DNA of 64,000 bases from Amycolatopsis regifaucium (GTDB lineage Bacteria; Actinomycetota; Actinomycetes; Mycobacteriales; Pseudonocardiaceae): positions 62,001 to 126,000 of the forward strand of contig NZ_LQCI01000004.1 of the NCBI RefSeq assembly GCF_001613935.1. Reading direction: 5' to 3'. The position numbers were made by a program, and so were the translations under genes. The notes below the pieces were generated by a model. It had not been told where the DNA came from. It saw only the letters and a list, made by a program, of their open reading frames with translations, and did no database searches. Below are positions 15,546 to 24,439 of this stretch, in pieces (within the stretch, counting starts at the first letter, position 1; each line of letters begins with the position of its first letter).

Positions 15546-16700
15546 GTGGGAAAGATCGATGCTGACGTCCTGATCACCGGTGCGGGTCCGGCCGGGCTGG
15601 TGCTGGGAAACCTCTTGCGCGCGGCCGGAATCGACTGCCTGATCCTGGAGCGGCAAAGCCGGGAGCATGTCGAAAACCGGGCGAGAGCGGGGTTTCTGGC
15701 CGCCAACAGTGTCCGTGTGCTCACCGGGAACGGACTCGCCGACGGACTTCTCCGCGATGGTGCGCGGCACGACACCTGTGCCTTCCGCACCGATCAGGCG
15801 GAATTCGAGCTCAAGTACGGCGAACTCGGCACGGGTGAAGTACACACCGTTTATCCGCAGCAGTTCCTGGTCACCGACCTGATCGCGGAATTCCTCGCGC
15901 GGGGCGGGGAGATCAGGTTCGAAACCGAGGTGACGTCGGTGTCGGGCACGGAGGCCACCGTCATCGCGGACGATCTTCTGTTGCGCGCCGAGTACATCGC
16001 CGGCTGCGACGGTCAGCACGGTGTCTCGCGGCAGTCCGTGCCCGCGCGAATCTTCCGTCGAGACCACGAAATCTCCTGGCTCGCGATCCTCGCCGAAGCT
16101 CCGCCGAGTATGTCCGCGATCGGTTACGCGATCCACGAACGCGGCTTCGCGGGGCATATGGCGAGGACGTCGACGGTGACGCGCTACTACCTCGAAGTCC
16201 CGCGCGGTGAAGATCCGGCAGCTTGGCCGGACGAGCGGATCTGGGACGAGCTGCACGTGCGGATGGCCGCCGGGTATCACGGCGAGCTGAAACGCGGCCC
16301 GATCATCGAGCGCCGGATCGTGGACCTCGGTTCGCGGGTGATGGACACGATCCAGCGGGGGAAGCTGTTCCTCGCCGGCGACGCGGCGAGCCTGATCAGC
16401 CCTTCGGCGGCGAAGGGCGCGAACCTCGCGCTGATGGAGGCCGAGATCCTCGCCGGCGCGTTGGTCGCCGCCCTGGAGAAGGGCGACACGACGGCGCTTG
16501 ACCGCTATTCCGCGGACTGCTTGCCGCGGATCTGGCGGGCGCAGGAGTTCTCACACTGGATGATCAACCTGTTGCACAGCCCGCCCGGGTACGGCGACGA
16601 GGCCCTGTTCCTGCGTGGCCTGCGGGACGCGCGGCTGGAAAGCCTGCGGGTTTCCCGGGCACATCAAAACTTCTTCGCCGAGAACTATGTGGGTATCTGA
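15546..16700 (+). CDS. FAD-dependent aromatic hydroxylase, PobA-like
   Basis: 384 residues. FAD-binding motifs are GAGPAGLVLGN near the N terminus, GCDGQHG around residue 155 and FLAGDAASLISPSAAKGAN around residue 275. Length and order match 4-hydroxybenzoate 3-monooxygenase, including ENRARAGFLAANSV after the first motif and the C-terminal SHWMINLLH. It would convert 4-hydroxybenzoate to protocatechuate with NAD(P)H and O2. No other protocatechuate pathway gene is adjacent, so the substrate is inferred from resemblance only. The GTG at 15546 directly precedes the first beta strand. Confidence 0.85.
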   Translation: MGKIDADVLITGAGPAGLVLGNLLRAAGIDCLILERQSREHVENRARAGFLAANSVRVLTGNGLADGLLRDGARHDTCAFRTDQAEFELKYGELGTGEVHTVYPQQFLVTDLIAEFLARGGEIRFETEVTSVSGTEATVIADDLLLRAEYIAGCDGQHGVSRQSVPARIFRRDHEISWLAILAEAPPSMSAIGYAIHERGFAGHMARTSTVTRYYLEVPRGEDPAAWPDERIWDELHVRMAAGYHGELKRGPIIERRIVDLGSRVMDTIQRGKLFLAGDAASLISPSAAKGANLALMEAEILAGALVAALEKGDTTALDRYSADCLPRIWRAQEFSHWMINLLHSPPGYGDEALFLRGLRDARLESLRVSRAHQNFFAENYVGI

Positions 16701-16796
16701 TCCTCCGGTGAGGGTCTTTCTCGCGGCTGGAATGAACCGGTGGATCATCAGGTCCGTATCTCGGTGGAGAGGCCCTTCGCGGGAGTGGAAAGGACG

Positions 16797-16961
16797 ATGC
16801 CGATGCCGGTACGCATCCGCTGGGCGCCAGGGAACTCGTCCCCGCACCCGAACCGGCCCGCGCCTTCGGAGGAAGCCGAGCCCGGCGGGCGGGAGCACTC
16901 AACCTGCGCGCATTGTGGGTGCGGCCGCCCGATCGAGCGGGACGAGCCTGACGTCGCCTGA
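16797..16961 (+). CDS. possible small CxxCxC protein
   Basis: 54 residues from an ATG with GGAAAGGAC just upstream. The only feature is STCAHCGCGRPIE, a compact CxxCxC cluster that could bind zinc. It ends 63 bases inside the convergent P-loop gene. The good ribosome site argues for a real gene, but overlap and composition make it uncertain. Confidence 0.35.
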   Translation: MPMPVRIRWAPGNSSPHPNRPAPSEEAEPGGREHSTCAHCGCGRPIERDEPDVA

Positions 16962-17528
16962 GGGGCGCGCGCCCCTCACGGGTTCTTCCTCGGTGACGAA
17001 CCGCAGTGCCCCGCTCACCTCGCGGGTCACCATCCGCGCGCTCCGCCAGCCCACCGGTACCCAGCCGTCGCGCAGGTCACGGCGCAGCTTCTCGGCCCTT
17101 CTGACGTGGCGGGCGAACGAGTGCCGCCGGATGACCCGCCCGCGCGCGACTTGGCCCGCGCGGGCCTCCTCCGGCGTCACGTCGAGCCACAGCAACCGGA
17201 CCGGGCGGCGGCTCAGCAGGCCGAGCAGGGCCAGCAGCCCACGCGTCGTCGCCCTGGTCGACGGCTCGTGCACGATCAGCGGGCCGCCGCCCAATGCGAA
17301 CCCGACGACGCGCGCCCGGTGCCACAGGTGAACGAGCGGCCGATAGGACCGGTACGGCAACCACGAGGGCAGCCGTGCGCGCAGCCTGCCGCGGACCTGG
17401 TCGGAATCGAGCACCGGCATCGCGCCGGTCGCCGCCCGGGACAGCAGCGTGGTCTTGCCCGCCCCGGGAATCCCCGCGACCACCAGGAGGTCGCGGCGGC
17501 CGAGCTGAAGTGCGATGCGCTCAGTCAT
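16899..17528 (-). CDS. P-loop kinase-like ATPase (AAA_33 type)
   Basis: 209 residues. Walker A is GIPGAGKTTLLSRA at about residue 18, followed by VLDSDQVRGRLR, the DS/DxxR arrangement of small P-loop kinases such as zeta-toxin and adenylylsulfate-kinase relatives. A second strand LIVHEPSTR and LLWLDVTPEEARAGQVARGR with a lid-type Arg-rich stretch follow. It probably phosphorylates a small molecule; the substrate is unknown. The last 20 residues overlap a possible convergent small gene. No ribosome site is obvious. Confidence 0.75.
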   Translation of the reverse strand: MTERIALQLGRRDLLVVAGIPGAGKTTLLSRAATGAMPVLDSDQVRGRLRARLPSWLPYRSYRPLVHLWHRARVVGFALGGGPLIVHEPSTRATTRGLLALLGLLSRRPVRLLWLDVTPEEARAGQVARGRVIRRHSFARHVRRAEKLRRDLRDGWVPVGWRSARMVTREVSGALRFVTEEEPVRGARPSGDVRLVPLDRAAAPTMRAG

Positions 17529-17595
17529 AACGCGACAACGACCCGGCCGTTGACAAAGGTTCCTTTACCTTCGCCCGGCGCGGCCGATGCCCAGG

Positions 17596-18282
17596 TCAGA
17601 CCTCCGACAGCGGCGCGGGGCGGGTCGGCACCCCGGAAACGGCCGCCGGTTTGTCGGGCAACAGCGTCCCGCCCTTCGTGAGCCAGGCCACGCCGAACGC
17701 GAGGATCGCCGCCGACTCCAGCCAGAGCGCCGGGTAGAACGCTCTGGTCTCTTCGTCGAAGAACAGACCGCAGAGCACGATCAACGCCAGGCACACCAGC
17801 ATGAGCACGCCCGACGTGACGTACAGCCGGTTCCGCTCGGGTTTGCGGCCGCCGGGGATCGCCTTGTCCGACTTCGTGAACAGCACGATGCAGAAGAACG
17901 CCAAGGTGAGGAAGAAGACCGCCGCGAAGCCGAGATGCAGCATGCCGATGATCTCGTCCGTGCGGTCGCCGTGCGCCGGGGTCGTGGGGAACAGCGCCAC
18001 CCCGACCGCGGCCACCGCCGCGATGTTCCCCGCGATGTCGTCGATCCGGCCGTAACCCCGGTAGGACAACAGGAAGACGCCGATGGCGCACATGGTGCCG
18101 ACCCAGACGTCACGCATTCCGGAGTAGTAGTACCCGCTGATCGAGTTGAGCAGCCCGCCGCCGTCGACGAGGAGTTTCCCGAAGATCAGCACGAAGGGCA
18201 GCGCGACACCGAGGAAACCTATGGCACGCCGCAAGAACAGGTAGTTGTGGACGAGGTTGTCGGACACCGTTCTCGGGCTCAT
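17596..18282 (-). CDS. multi-pass membrane protein of unknown function
   Basis: 228 residues with about seven hydrophobic segments. The loop SISGYYYSGMRDVWVG after the first helix, the stretch SYRGYGRIDDIAGN and LFPTTPAHGDR are characteristic of a widespread bacterial family that I recognise only as an uncharacterised membrane protein. GGAGG precedes the ATG. The stop is followed by a short AAAGGTTCCTTT palindrome (around 17555-17566). It may be cotranscribed with the P-loop gene 68 bases downstream. Confidence 0.7.
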   Translation of the reverse strand: MSPRTVSDNLVHNYLFLRRAIGFLGVALPFVLIFGKLLVDGGGLLNSISGYYYSGMRDVWVGTMCAIGVFLLSYRGYGRIDDIAGNIAAVAAVGVALFPTTPAHGDRTDEIIGMLHLGFAAVFFLTLAFFCIVLFTKSDKAIPGGRKPERNRLYVTSGVLMLVCLALIVLCGLFFDEETRAFYPALWLESAAILAFGVAWLTKGGTLLPDKPAAVSGVPTRPAPLSEV

Positions 18283-18409
18283 GGCCGCCTCCGTGCTCAG
18301 TGCGTTTCGCGACCTGGAGTATCGCTCACGTGAGCACGGGAAATGACGGTTCGTGACGACGTTGAGACCGTGTGTTATCGAATTGGTCGATTGGCGGACG
18401 GCTGGACGT

Positions 18410-19561
18410 TCAGGCGGCGTCCAGTACGACGGCGGTGACGTAACCGCCCATCCCGATCGAGGTCTTGACGGTGAGCCCGCTTTCCGGCCGGGACGGTCCG
18501 TCCATCAGCTGCGGATGCCCGTCCGCCACCGGTTTCGGCGCCGGGATGAGGTCACGCCGCGCCGCGAGACAGGTCGTCACGATCTCGGTCAGCGCGCTGC
18601 CCGACTGGCTGTGCCCGGTCAGCGGTTTGATCGAGTAGATCTCGGTACTGCGCGGGAACACCGCTTCGAGGATCTGGGATTCGGTGCGGTGACAGAGTTT
18701 CGTCCCTGTTCCGTGCGCGTTCACGTACCGGACGTCCGCCGCGTCGGCGTTCGCGTTCTCCAGCGCGCCGGTCACCGCCGCGATCGCGGTCGTCGGATCG
18801 GGGTCGAGCGCCATCGCGTTGTGCGCCTCGTGCGTCATGGCGCCGCCGAGCACGGTGGCGTACGCGTCGGTCTTCCGCTGCGTCATCACGACCGCGATCG
18901 ACGCCTCGGAGAAGGTGAAACCCCTTGTGCCCTCTTGGAAAGGACGGCACGCCTCGAGCGGCGGCACGTCGGTGACCGCGACGCCGCAGTGCACGAAATG
19001 CCGGACGACCTGCCGGGTCGCGGACAGATCGGTGGTGACCACCACGACGTCGTCGGCCATCCCCGCGTCCAGCCACATCTTCGCGGTGAGCACCGCGGCG
19101 TTGCCGGTCGCGCACATCGCGGACGCGGTCATCGTGGGGCCGTGGAAGCCGAACTCGGCCATCAGCGAGGTGATCGGCGTCGACGGCATCATGCCGATGA
19201 ACTGGCGCCGGTAGGCGAGCCGCTCGCCGAGGGCGTGGAAACCGTCCCAGGTCCGCATGTCGTCACGGACGCCGCCGTAGACGAGGCCCACCCGGCGGCC
19301 GGGGGTCCAGCCGTGCGCGCCGGCGTCCTCGATCGCTTCCCGCGCCGCCGCGAGCAGCGCGCGGCAATGCAGGCTGCCGTCCCTCGGCCTGCCGCCCTCG
19401 GGAATGTGCCCGACCCAGCCCGGCAGTTCCCGGGTCTCACCGAATCCTTCGACGAGCTGGGCGGCGGGGAGGCCGCTCACGAGGCCTTCCCACAACGATT
19501 CGCGCCCCCAGCCGTAGGCGGTTACGGCTCCGATGCCGCAGATGCCGGTTTTGCTCCGCAC
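18410..19561 (-). CDS. stand-alone beta-ketoacyl synthase (KAS II-like)
   Basis: 383 residues with the full thiolase-fold catalytic set: Cys150 (ASAMCATGNA), His283 (NAHGTGTKL) and His317 (IKPLTGHSQSGSA). It would condense acyl and malonyl-ACP units. The N-terminal half is shorter and less conserved than in FabF. No ACP, ketoreductase or acyltransferase gene is near, so it is neither a housekeeping fab operon member nor an evident PKS cluster. GTG start with GAAAGGA upstream. It is divergent from the GGDEF gene. Confidence 0.85.
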   Translation of the reverse strand: MRSKTGICGIGAVTAYGWGRESLWEGLVSGLPAAQLVEGFGETRELPGWVGHIPEGGRPRDGSLHCRALLAAAREAIEDAGAHGWTPGRRVGLVYGGVRDDMRTWDGFHALGERLAYRRQFIGMMPSTPITSLMAEFGFHGPTMTASAMCATGNAAVLTAKMWLDAGMADDVVVVTTDLSATRQVVRHFVHCGVAVTDVPPLEACRPFQEGTRGFTFSEASIAVVMTQRKTDAYATVLGGAMTHEAHNAMALDPDPTTAIAAVTGALENANADAADVRYVNAHGTGTKLCHRTESQILEAVFPRSTEIYSIKPLTGHSQSGSALTEIVTTCLAARRDLIPAPKPVADGHPQLMDGPSRPESGLTVKTSIGMGGYVTAVVLDAA

Positions 19562-19695
19562 GTGTTTCCTTTCAACTACATTCTGTCAATGCCGGATGGA
19601 TTAAGCCGTACCGGTCAGCTGGTCGAGGAGGACGGCTACGTCGATTTAGTGATCTAATCGGAAGCTACATCAGTCGAGTAGGGGGTTTGGATCAC

Positions 19696-22293
19696 ATGGA
19701 TCCTGACGATCTCGACGGTGGGACCCCCGACACCCGCCGGTCTTCGGATCAGGATTCCTCGCCAGCGAACAGCGCCGCGACCTGCACGGTTGGAGTATCC
19801 GCCGCCTCCGGTGGGCGGACTTCCCGGCATGCGTCGCTCGTCCGTCTGCTGACCGAGTTGTCCACCGAGAGGGATCCTCGCGGTGAGCCCGCGCTCGCAT
19901 TTCTCGGCAAGGGGTACCGCCTTTTGGAGCAAAATTCCGACGGCGGGACTTTGGGCACGCAATACCTCACGATGGTCGAGGCGAGCCCGTACGGCATCTG
20001 TGTCCATCAGCGCGGCAAAGTGGTGTTCGTCAACTCCGCCGCGATGCGGTTCGTCGGCGCCACGGTCTCGACCGAACTCGTCGGCCTGCACATCACGGAC
20101 ATGGTCGACGCCGGTTCGCAGGACGCGTTGCTCGCCAGGATCGGCTCGCTGGCCGCTCCCGGTTCCTTCAGCGAACCGACCGAGATGACGCTGCTGACCC
20201 TCGATGGCGGCAAGGTCACCGTCGAGTCCCAAGCGGTGCTCACCACCTGGGAGGGCAAGCCCGCCTATCAGGTGATCATGCGCGATCTGAGCACGCAGAA
20301 GGCGGCGGAGGCCGGTCTGCGGTTCCAGGCCGCACTGGTCGGCCACGCGAGTGACGCGATCATCGCGACCTCGCCCGACGGGCTGGTGACGAGCTGGAAT
20401 CCGGCGGCCGAAGCGGTGTACGGGCATGAACTCGAAGAGGTCATCGGCGTGCCGGTGTCCGAGGTCGTCGGCGCGCCGATGGAGCCGCGACAGGTCGTCG
20501 CGTCGGGCGGGGTCGTGCAGGCCACGCATTTCAGTGCCGACGGCACCGCGCTTTCGGTGCGGGTTTCGGCGGCGGAGATGTTCGACGGGTACGTGCTCCT
20601 GTGCGCCGACGAGACCGCGCAGCGCCGGGCCGAGGCCGAATTCGCCACCGTCGTCGAGACGCTGGACGAAGGCGTGCTGGTGGTCGGGCCGGGCGGGCGG
20701 ATCGAGCTGGCGAACTCCGCCGCGCACCGCATCTCCGGCGTACCGGACGGATCCCTGGTGGGCCTGGAGAGCCGGACGCTGAGGCTGCACGACGAGCAAG
20801 GCGTCCCGGTGCCCGTCGCCGATCTTCCGTCCGCGCGCGTGCGGCGCTCCGGGAAGGTCGAGACCGGACGGGTCGTGCAGGTGCGGCGGCGCGACGGCGC
20901 GCACCGGTGGCTTTCGCTGACCTCCGGTCCGCTGATGGCGCCGGGGCAGAGCGTGCCCTCGGTGCTGACGTCCTTCGCCGATATCACCGAACGGCGGGCG
21001 ATCAGCGAACGGCTGGCCTACGAAGCGACCCACGATCCGTTGACCAGGCTGGCGAACCGCACGCTCGCGCTGAACCATCTGCGGCGCACGATCGCCGATC
21101 CGGCGCTCACGACCACGGTGCTGTTCATCGACCTCGACAAGTTCAAGATCATCAACGACTCGCTCGGTCATACCGTCGGCGACCAGGTGCTGCGCATCAT
21201 CGGCGAGCGCCTGCGGGCCGCGGCCGGTCCGTCGGATCTGGTCGGACGGCTCGGCGGTGACGAGTTCCTGGTCATCACCACCGGTTATACCGAAGCCGCC
21301 GAGGTGCGGGCGCTGGCCGACCATCTGCAGCGGCAGCTCGCCGAATCGCTCACCGTGCACGGCCGGGAACTGCATATAAATACGAGCATCGGAATAGTGC
21401 TCGCCGAACCCGGGGATACCCGCAGTGCCGACGAAATGCTGGAAGACGCCGATTTGGCGATGTATCAAGCGAAAACGTTCGGGCCGGGACGGTACGCGTT
21501 CTATGCGCCGATCATGCGGGAACGGGTGCAGGATCGGTTCATTCTCGAACAGGATCTGCGGAACGCCGTCGCGGAAGGACTGATCGAGACCGTTTATCAG
21601 CCCGTCGTCGATTTGCGGACCGGTGAGATGGTCGCGGTGAAGGCGAAGTCGCGCTGGGATCACCCGATCCGGGGGTCGATCGATCCGGCGGAATTGGTCG
21701 AGATCGCCGATGACGGTGATCTTCTGACGATCATCGGCGCGGAGGTTCTTGCCAAAGCCGCCGGTGAGATCTCCCGATGGCGTGCCGATCATGGTGTGCA
21801 CTGTAATGTGAATGTGAGTGTCTCGGTGCGCCAATTGGGCGATCCCACCTTACTGCAATTGGTCCAGACCACATTGGACGAGACGGGCCTGGGGCCGGAG
21901 GAGCTGAGTCTCGACGTCGACGAAACGGCGCTGAAAGACGCGGCCGACGCGGTCGACGCGCTGCGGAAGACCGGGGTCAAGGTGACCGCCGAACGATTCG
22001 GCGCGGGCTATTCCTCGCTCGCCCAGTTGTGCCGTCTCGACCTGAACGTGGTCGAAATCGATCGGTCGTTCGTCGCCGATCTCGGCAGATCGAGTGACGC
22101 CGAGCCGATCGTCGCCGGAATCATGGCGATGGCGCACGCGGTCGACCTCGTGGTGGTCGCCGAAGGGGTCGAGACCGCGCGGCAGTTGAAGGTGCTGCAC
22201 GAACTCGGCTGCGATTGGGCGAAGGGGCCGCTGGTGGCGCCGCCGGGGCCGGTGGAGGAGCTGAAGCCGGCGTACGAGCACGTCGTGCGGTGA
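19696..22293 (+). CDS. PAS-PAS-PAS-GGDEF-EAL protein with degenerate EAL domain
   Basis: 865 residues, no membrane helix. Three PAS-like domains occupy about residues 90-435. The diguanylate cyclase domain has an intact GGDEF at 520-524; the inhibitory RxxD site lacks its Arg (GPSD). In the EAL domain the signature is KAK (649-651) instead of EAL, the DDFG loop reads AERFG, the IDR lysine is Glu (VEIDRSF) and the final QG is KG, so it should not hydrolyse c-di-GMP. The protein is therefore likely a sensor-driven cyclase with a pseudo-EAL receptor or regulatory domain. A TTG nine bases upstream is an alternative start. Confidence 0.9.
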   Translation: MDPDDLDGGTPDTRRSSDQDSSPANSAATCTVGVSAASGGRTSRHASLVRLLTELSTERDPRGEPALAFLGKGYRLLEQNSDGGTLGTQYLTMVEASPYGICVHQRGKVVFVNSAAMRFVGATVSTELVGLHITDMVDAGSQDALLARIGSLAAPGSFSEPTEMTLLTLDGGKVTVESQAVLTTWEGKPAYQVIMRDLSTQKAAEAGLRFQAALVGHASDAIIATSPDGLVTSWNPAAEAVYGHELEEVIGVPVSEVVGAPMEPRQVVASGGVVQATHFSADGTALSVRVSAAEMFDGYVLLCADETAQRRAEAEFATVVETLDEGVLVVGPGGRIELANSAAHRISGVPDGSLVGLESRTLRLHDEQGVPVPVADLPSARVRRSGKVETGRVVQVRRRDGAHRWLSLTSGPLMAPGQSVPSVLTSFADITERRAISERLAYEATHDPLTRLANRTLALNHLRRTIADPALTTTVLFIDLDKFKIINDSLGHTVGDQVLRIIGERLRAAAGPSDLVGRLGGDEFLVITTGYTEAAEVRALADHLQRQLAESLTVHGRELHINTSIGIVLAEPGDTRSADEMLEDADLAMYQAKTFGPGRYAFYAPIMRERVQDRFILEQDLRNAVAEGLIETVYQPVVDLRTGEMVAVKAKSRWDHPIRGSIDPAELVEIADDGDLLTIIGAEVLAKAAGEISRWRADHGVHCNVNVSVSVRQLGDPTLLQLVQTTLDETGLGPEELSLDVDETALKDAADAVDALRKTGVKVTAERFGAGYSSLAQLCRLDLNVVEIDRSFVADLGRSSDAEPIVAGIMAMAHAVDLVVVAEGVETARQLKVLHELGCDWAKGPLVAPPGPVEELKPAYEHVVR

Positions 22294-22308
22294 ACCGGGC
22301 GATGTTGT

Positions 22309-22365
22309 GGTCCGTGAAGGCCTCCTTCCCTACCCTGAGCGTAGGGAAGGAGGCCTTCACGGACC
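22309..22365. terminator. hairpin, palindrome family A, copy 2
   Basis: 25-base arms beginning GGTCCGTGAAGGCCTCC, perfect except for the outer base being changed on both sides relative to copy 1 (G-C for A-T). It lies 15 bases after the GGDEF-EAL stop. This compensated change argues that the pairing is selected. Confidence 0.75.
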
Positions 22366-22443
22366 TTCCGCCTGGGGAGTGACTGTCCATAAGGGACATT
22401 CTCGAATCCGCAGCGCCCGTTTGGGTGGTTTGCGTGACTTTGC

Positions 22444-22501
22444 CAGGGGGTGGTGAGTGCTAATGAGGGTTCTAACCCTATTCAGCACTCACGACCCCCT
22501 G
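22444..22501. other. large nested hairpin in a gene-free stretch
   Basis: Outer stem CAGGGGG/CCCCCTG, middle stem GTGAGTGCT/AGCACTCAC, inner stem AGGGTT/AACCCT. The region 22366-22655 around it has no convincing gene, so this could be a small RNA, a terminator or a protein site. Its GAGTGCT...AGCACTC order is the reverse of CIRCE. Confidence 0.45.
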
Positions 22502-22655
22502 TGGAACGGTGTATAAGGGATCAATCGGACCTCCGGTTGCTTGGGGGCGTCCCTGCTGGCCACGTATGCGCGGCCGGTGTCCGGATCGGTCCCTCCGTCT
22601 GAGGTGTGGGTGCCACTTGAGGTGCTCCTGACCTGCGGTTTAGGGCGAAAGCGAT

Positions 22656-22672
22656 AGCAAAGGTCCCTTGCT
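22656..22672. repeat. short palindromic repeat, family C, copy 3
   Basis: AGCAAAGGTCCCTTGCT, identical to the copy at 6055. It lies just upstream of the TetR promoter region. Confidence 0.6.
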
Positions 22673-22693
22673 TCCGCGGGCTCGGGTTGTTCC

Positions 22694-22713
22694 TGTACCT
22701 ACTAGTATGTACA
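22694..22713. promoter_or_regulatory. palindromic TetR operator
   Basis: TGTACCTACTAGTATGTACA, a 20-base palindrome with one mismatched pair. It overlaps the predicted -10 box TACAGT (22710-22715) of the TetR gene, so binding would block transcription: classic autorepression. Confidence 0.65.
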
Positions 22714-22721
22714 GTCTGGGT

Positions 22722-23285
22722 GTGAACAAGAGGGAACAGCTCATCGAGAGCACTCGCGAGCTCCTGTGGGAGCGCGGGTACGTCGGCACCAGCCCGAAGG
22801 CGATCCAGGAGCGTTCAGGCGCCGGTCAGGGCAGCATGTACCACCACTTCCAAGGCAAGTCCGAACTCGCGCTGGCCGCGATCGGCCGCAACGCCGACCA
22901 CCTGCGTGCCAAGGCCGAGGCCGAGTTCAGCGGGCCCGGCACGGTCGTCGAGCGGATCACCGCCTACCTGCGCCGCGAGCGTGACGTGCTCAAGGGCTGC
23001 CCGGTCGGCAAGCTCGCCCAGGACCCCGACGTGATGGCCGATCCGGACCTGCGAAGGCCGGTCGAGGAGACCTTCGGCTGGCTCACCGGCCGTCTGGCCG
23101 AACTGCTCGACGAAGGCCGGGCGGCCGGCGAACTCGATGCCTCCCTCGACTCCGCCGCCACGGCGACCGCGCTGGTCGCGGTCCTCCAAGGCGGTTATGT
23201 CCTCGCCCGCGCCGCGGGCTCCCCGGACGTCTTCGCGAAAGCCGTCGACGGCGCTCTCGGGCTTCTCGTCACCAAGGAGAACTGA
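22722..23285 (+). CDS. TetR-family regulator, LmrA/YxaF type
   Basis: 187 residues from GTG. The helix-turn-helix is TSPKAIQERSGAGQGSMYHHFQGKSEL, and KGCPVGKLAQDPD with its Cys is typical of the LmrA/YxaF subfamily. I prefer GTG at 22722 over the ATG at 22707, which lies inside the operator; the GTG sits six bases after TACAGT, giving a leaderless mRNA. It is followed one base later by a tautomerase gene that it probably regulates with itself. The inducer is unknown. Confidence 0.85.
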   Translation: MNKREQLIESTRELLWERGYVGTSPKAIQERSGAGQGSMYHHFQGKSELALAAIGRNADHLRAKAEAEFSGPGTVVERITAYLRRERDVLKGCPVGKLAQDPDVMADPDLRRPVEETFGWLTGRLAELLDEGRAAGELDASLDSAATATALVAVLQGGYVLARAAGSPDVFAKAVDGALGLLVTKEN

Positions 23286-23286
23286 C

Positions 23287-23649
23287 ATGCCCTTCGTCCG
23301 TATCGACGCCATCGGGACCGATAAGCTCGAAGCCCTCGGCAACGCCGTCCATGACGCGATGGTCGAAACGCTCGGCATCCCGGCCGACGACCGCTTCCAG
23401 GTCCTGAACGGCCGGAGCACCCTGAAATACGACGACTACCTGGGGATCCACCGGGACGAGGGCGTGGTGTTCGTCGCGATCACCATGCGGCCGGGCCGGA
23501 CGGACGAGCAGAAGAAGGCGCTGTACCGGCGGATCGCGGAGCTCGCCGAGGAGTACTCGGGGACGGAACCGCGCAATGTGCTCGTCACGATCAACGAGAC
23601 CGATCTGGTGAACTGGTCGTTCGGAAACGGCGAAGCGCAGTACGCCTGA
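23287..23649 (+). CDS. tautomerase-superfamily protein
   Basis: 120 residues beginning MPFVRIDA; removal of Met would expose Pro1, the catalytic base of the 4-oxalocrotonate tautomerase/MIF superfamily. Length fits the longer members with two beta-alpha-beta units (FVAITMRPGRTDEQKKALYRRI). Substrate unknown. It is in a two-gene operon with the TetR regulator and its stop abuts that of the convergent CDP-alcohol transferase gene. Confidence 0.8.
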   Translation: MPFVRIDAIGTDKLEALGNAVHDAMVETLGIPADDRFQVLNGRSTLKYDDYLGIHRDEGVVFVAITMRPGRTDEQKKALYRRIAELAEEYSGTEPRNVLVTINETDLVNWSFGNGEAQYA

Positions 23650-24378
23650 TCACGCGACGTCGACGGTGACGCGCGGCCGGGGTTCGACAGGGGCGGTACC
23701 GAAGGCGTGCTGCTCCAGCAGCCACCACGTGTCCCGCCCGAAAGACCAGGCCAGCAGGCCGAGCGCGCCGAGCGTGACCACAAAACCGACCCACACCGGC
23801 AAGATCGTCGAAGCCGCCGCGACCAGCACGATGCCCTGCACGGCCGCGACCGTCTTCCGCGCCATGCTCGACGGCAGCGGATCGTTCAGCCACGGCCACA
23901 GCCTGCCCGCGGCGACGAAGACGTACCGCATCGCGCCGATCGTGAGCACCCACGGCCCCAGCGACTGCGCGACCACGACGCTCAGGACGAGGATCAGATA
24001 CGCGTCGACCTCCATGTCGAAGCGCGCGCCGAGCCGAGACGCCGTGCCCGTGCGGCGCGCGACCTGGCCGTCGACGGCGTCCAGCACCAGCGCCACCGAA
24101 GCGAGGACGACCATCACGGCGGTCTCCCGGCCCGCGGTGTCGGCGACGAGCGCGGTCACGCAGCCGACGAGCGCGGAGCGGCCGAGTGTGACGGCGTCGG
24201 CCGGGCCGAGGGAGCGCCCGGAGCTCCGGGTCAAGCCGAAGGTCAGGAATCCGGCGACGGCGACGCCGTAGGCCGCTCCGGCGAGCCAGCCCAGCGGGCC
24301 GAGTCCGACGGAGGCGTCCAGCGAGCCGAGAAGGGCCAGCTGGACGAGGACCCCCAGGAAAACTCCGGGGTTGAGCAC
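23650..24378 (-). CDS. CDP-alcohol phosphatidyltransferase-family protein
   Basis: 242 residues with six or so membrane segments. The full CDP-alcohol transferase motif is present: Asp100, Asp103-Gly104, Ala107-Arg108, Gly117, Asp121 and Asp125, in LDAVDGQVAR...GARFDMEVD. It would transfer a phospho-alcohol from CDP-alcohol or CDP-diacylglycerol. The GTG start follows GAGGAGG. It is divergent from, and only 61 bases away from, the operon containing the PTPS-like and RibA-like genes, so it may help build a lipid or headgroup-linked form of that product. Confidence 0.88.
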   Translation of the reverse strand: MLNPGVFLGVLVQLALLGSLDASVGLGPLGWLAGAAYGVAVAGFLTFGLTRSSGRSLGPADAVTLGRSALVGCVTALVADTAGRETAVMVVLASVALVLDAVDGQVARRTGTASRLGARFDMEVDAYLILVLSVVVAQSLGPWVLTIGAMRYVFVAAGRLWPWLNDPLPSSMARKTVAAVQGIVLVAAASTILPVWVGFVVTLGALGLLAWSFGRDTWWLLEQHAFGTAPVEPRPRVTVDVA

Positions 24379-24439
24379 GAGGCCTCCTCGTTATGGTGAC
24401 GGTTGATCCCGTCTGAAGGGTCCGACATGAGAGGACACG

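Noticed and set aside
18410..19561. Polyketide synthase cluster around the ketosynthase
   Set aside because: No carrier protein, acyltransferase, ketoreductase or thioesterase gene lies nearby.
21860..21871. dre-like TGGTCCAGACCA
   Set aside because: It lies deep inside the GGDEF-EAL coding region, far from any start, so it is most likely chance.
22444..22501. Possible CIRCE heat-shock operator (GAGTGCT...AGCACTC)
   Set aside because: CIRCE has AGCACTC first and GAGTGCT second; here the order is reversed, and no chaperone gene follows.
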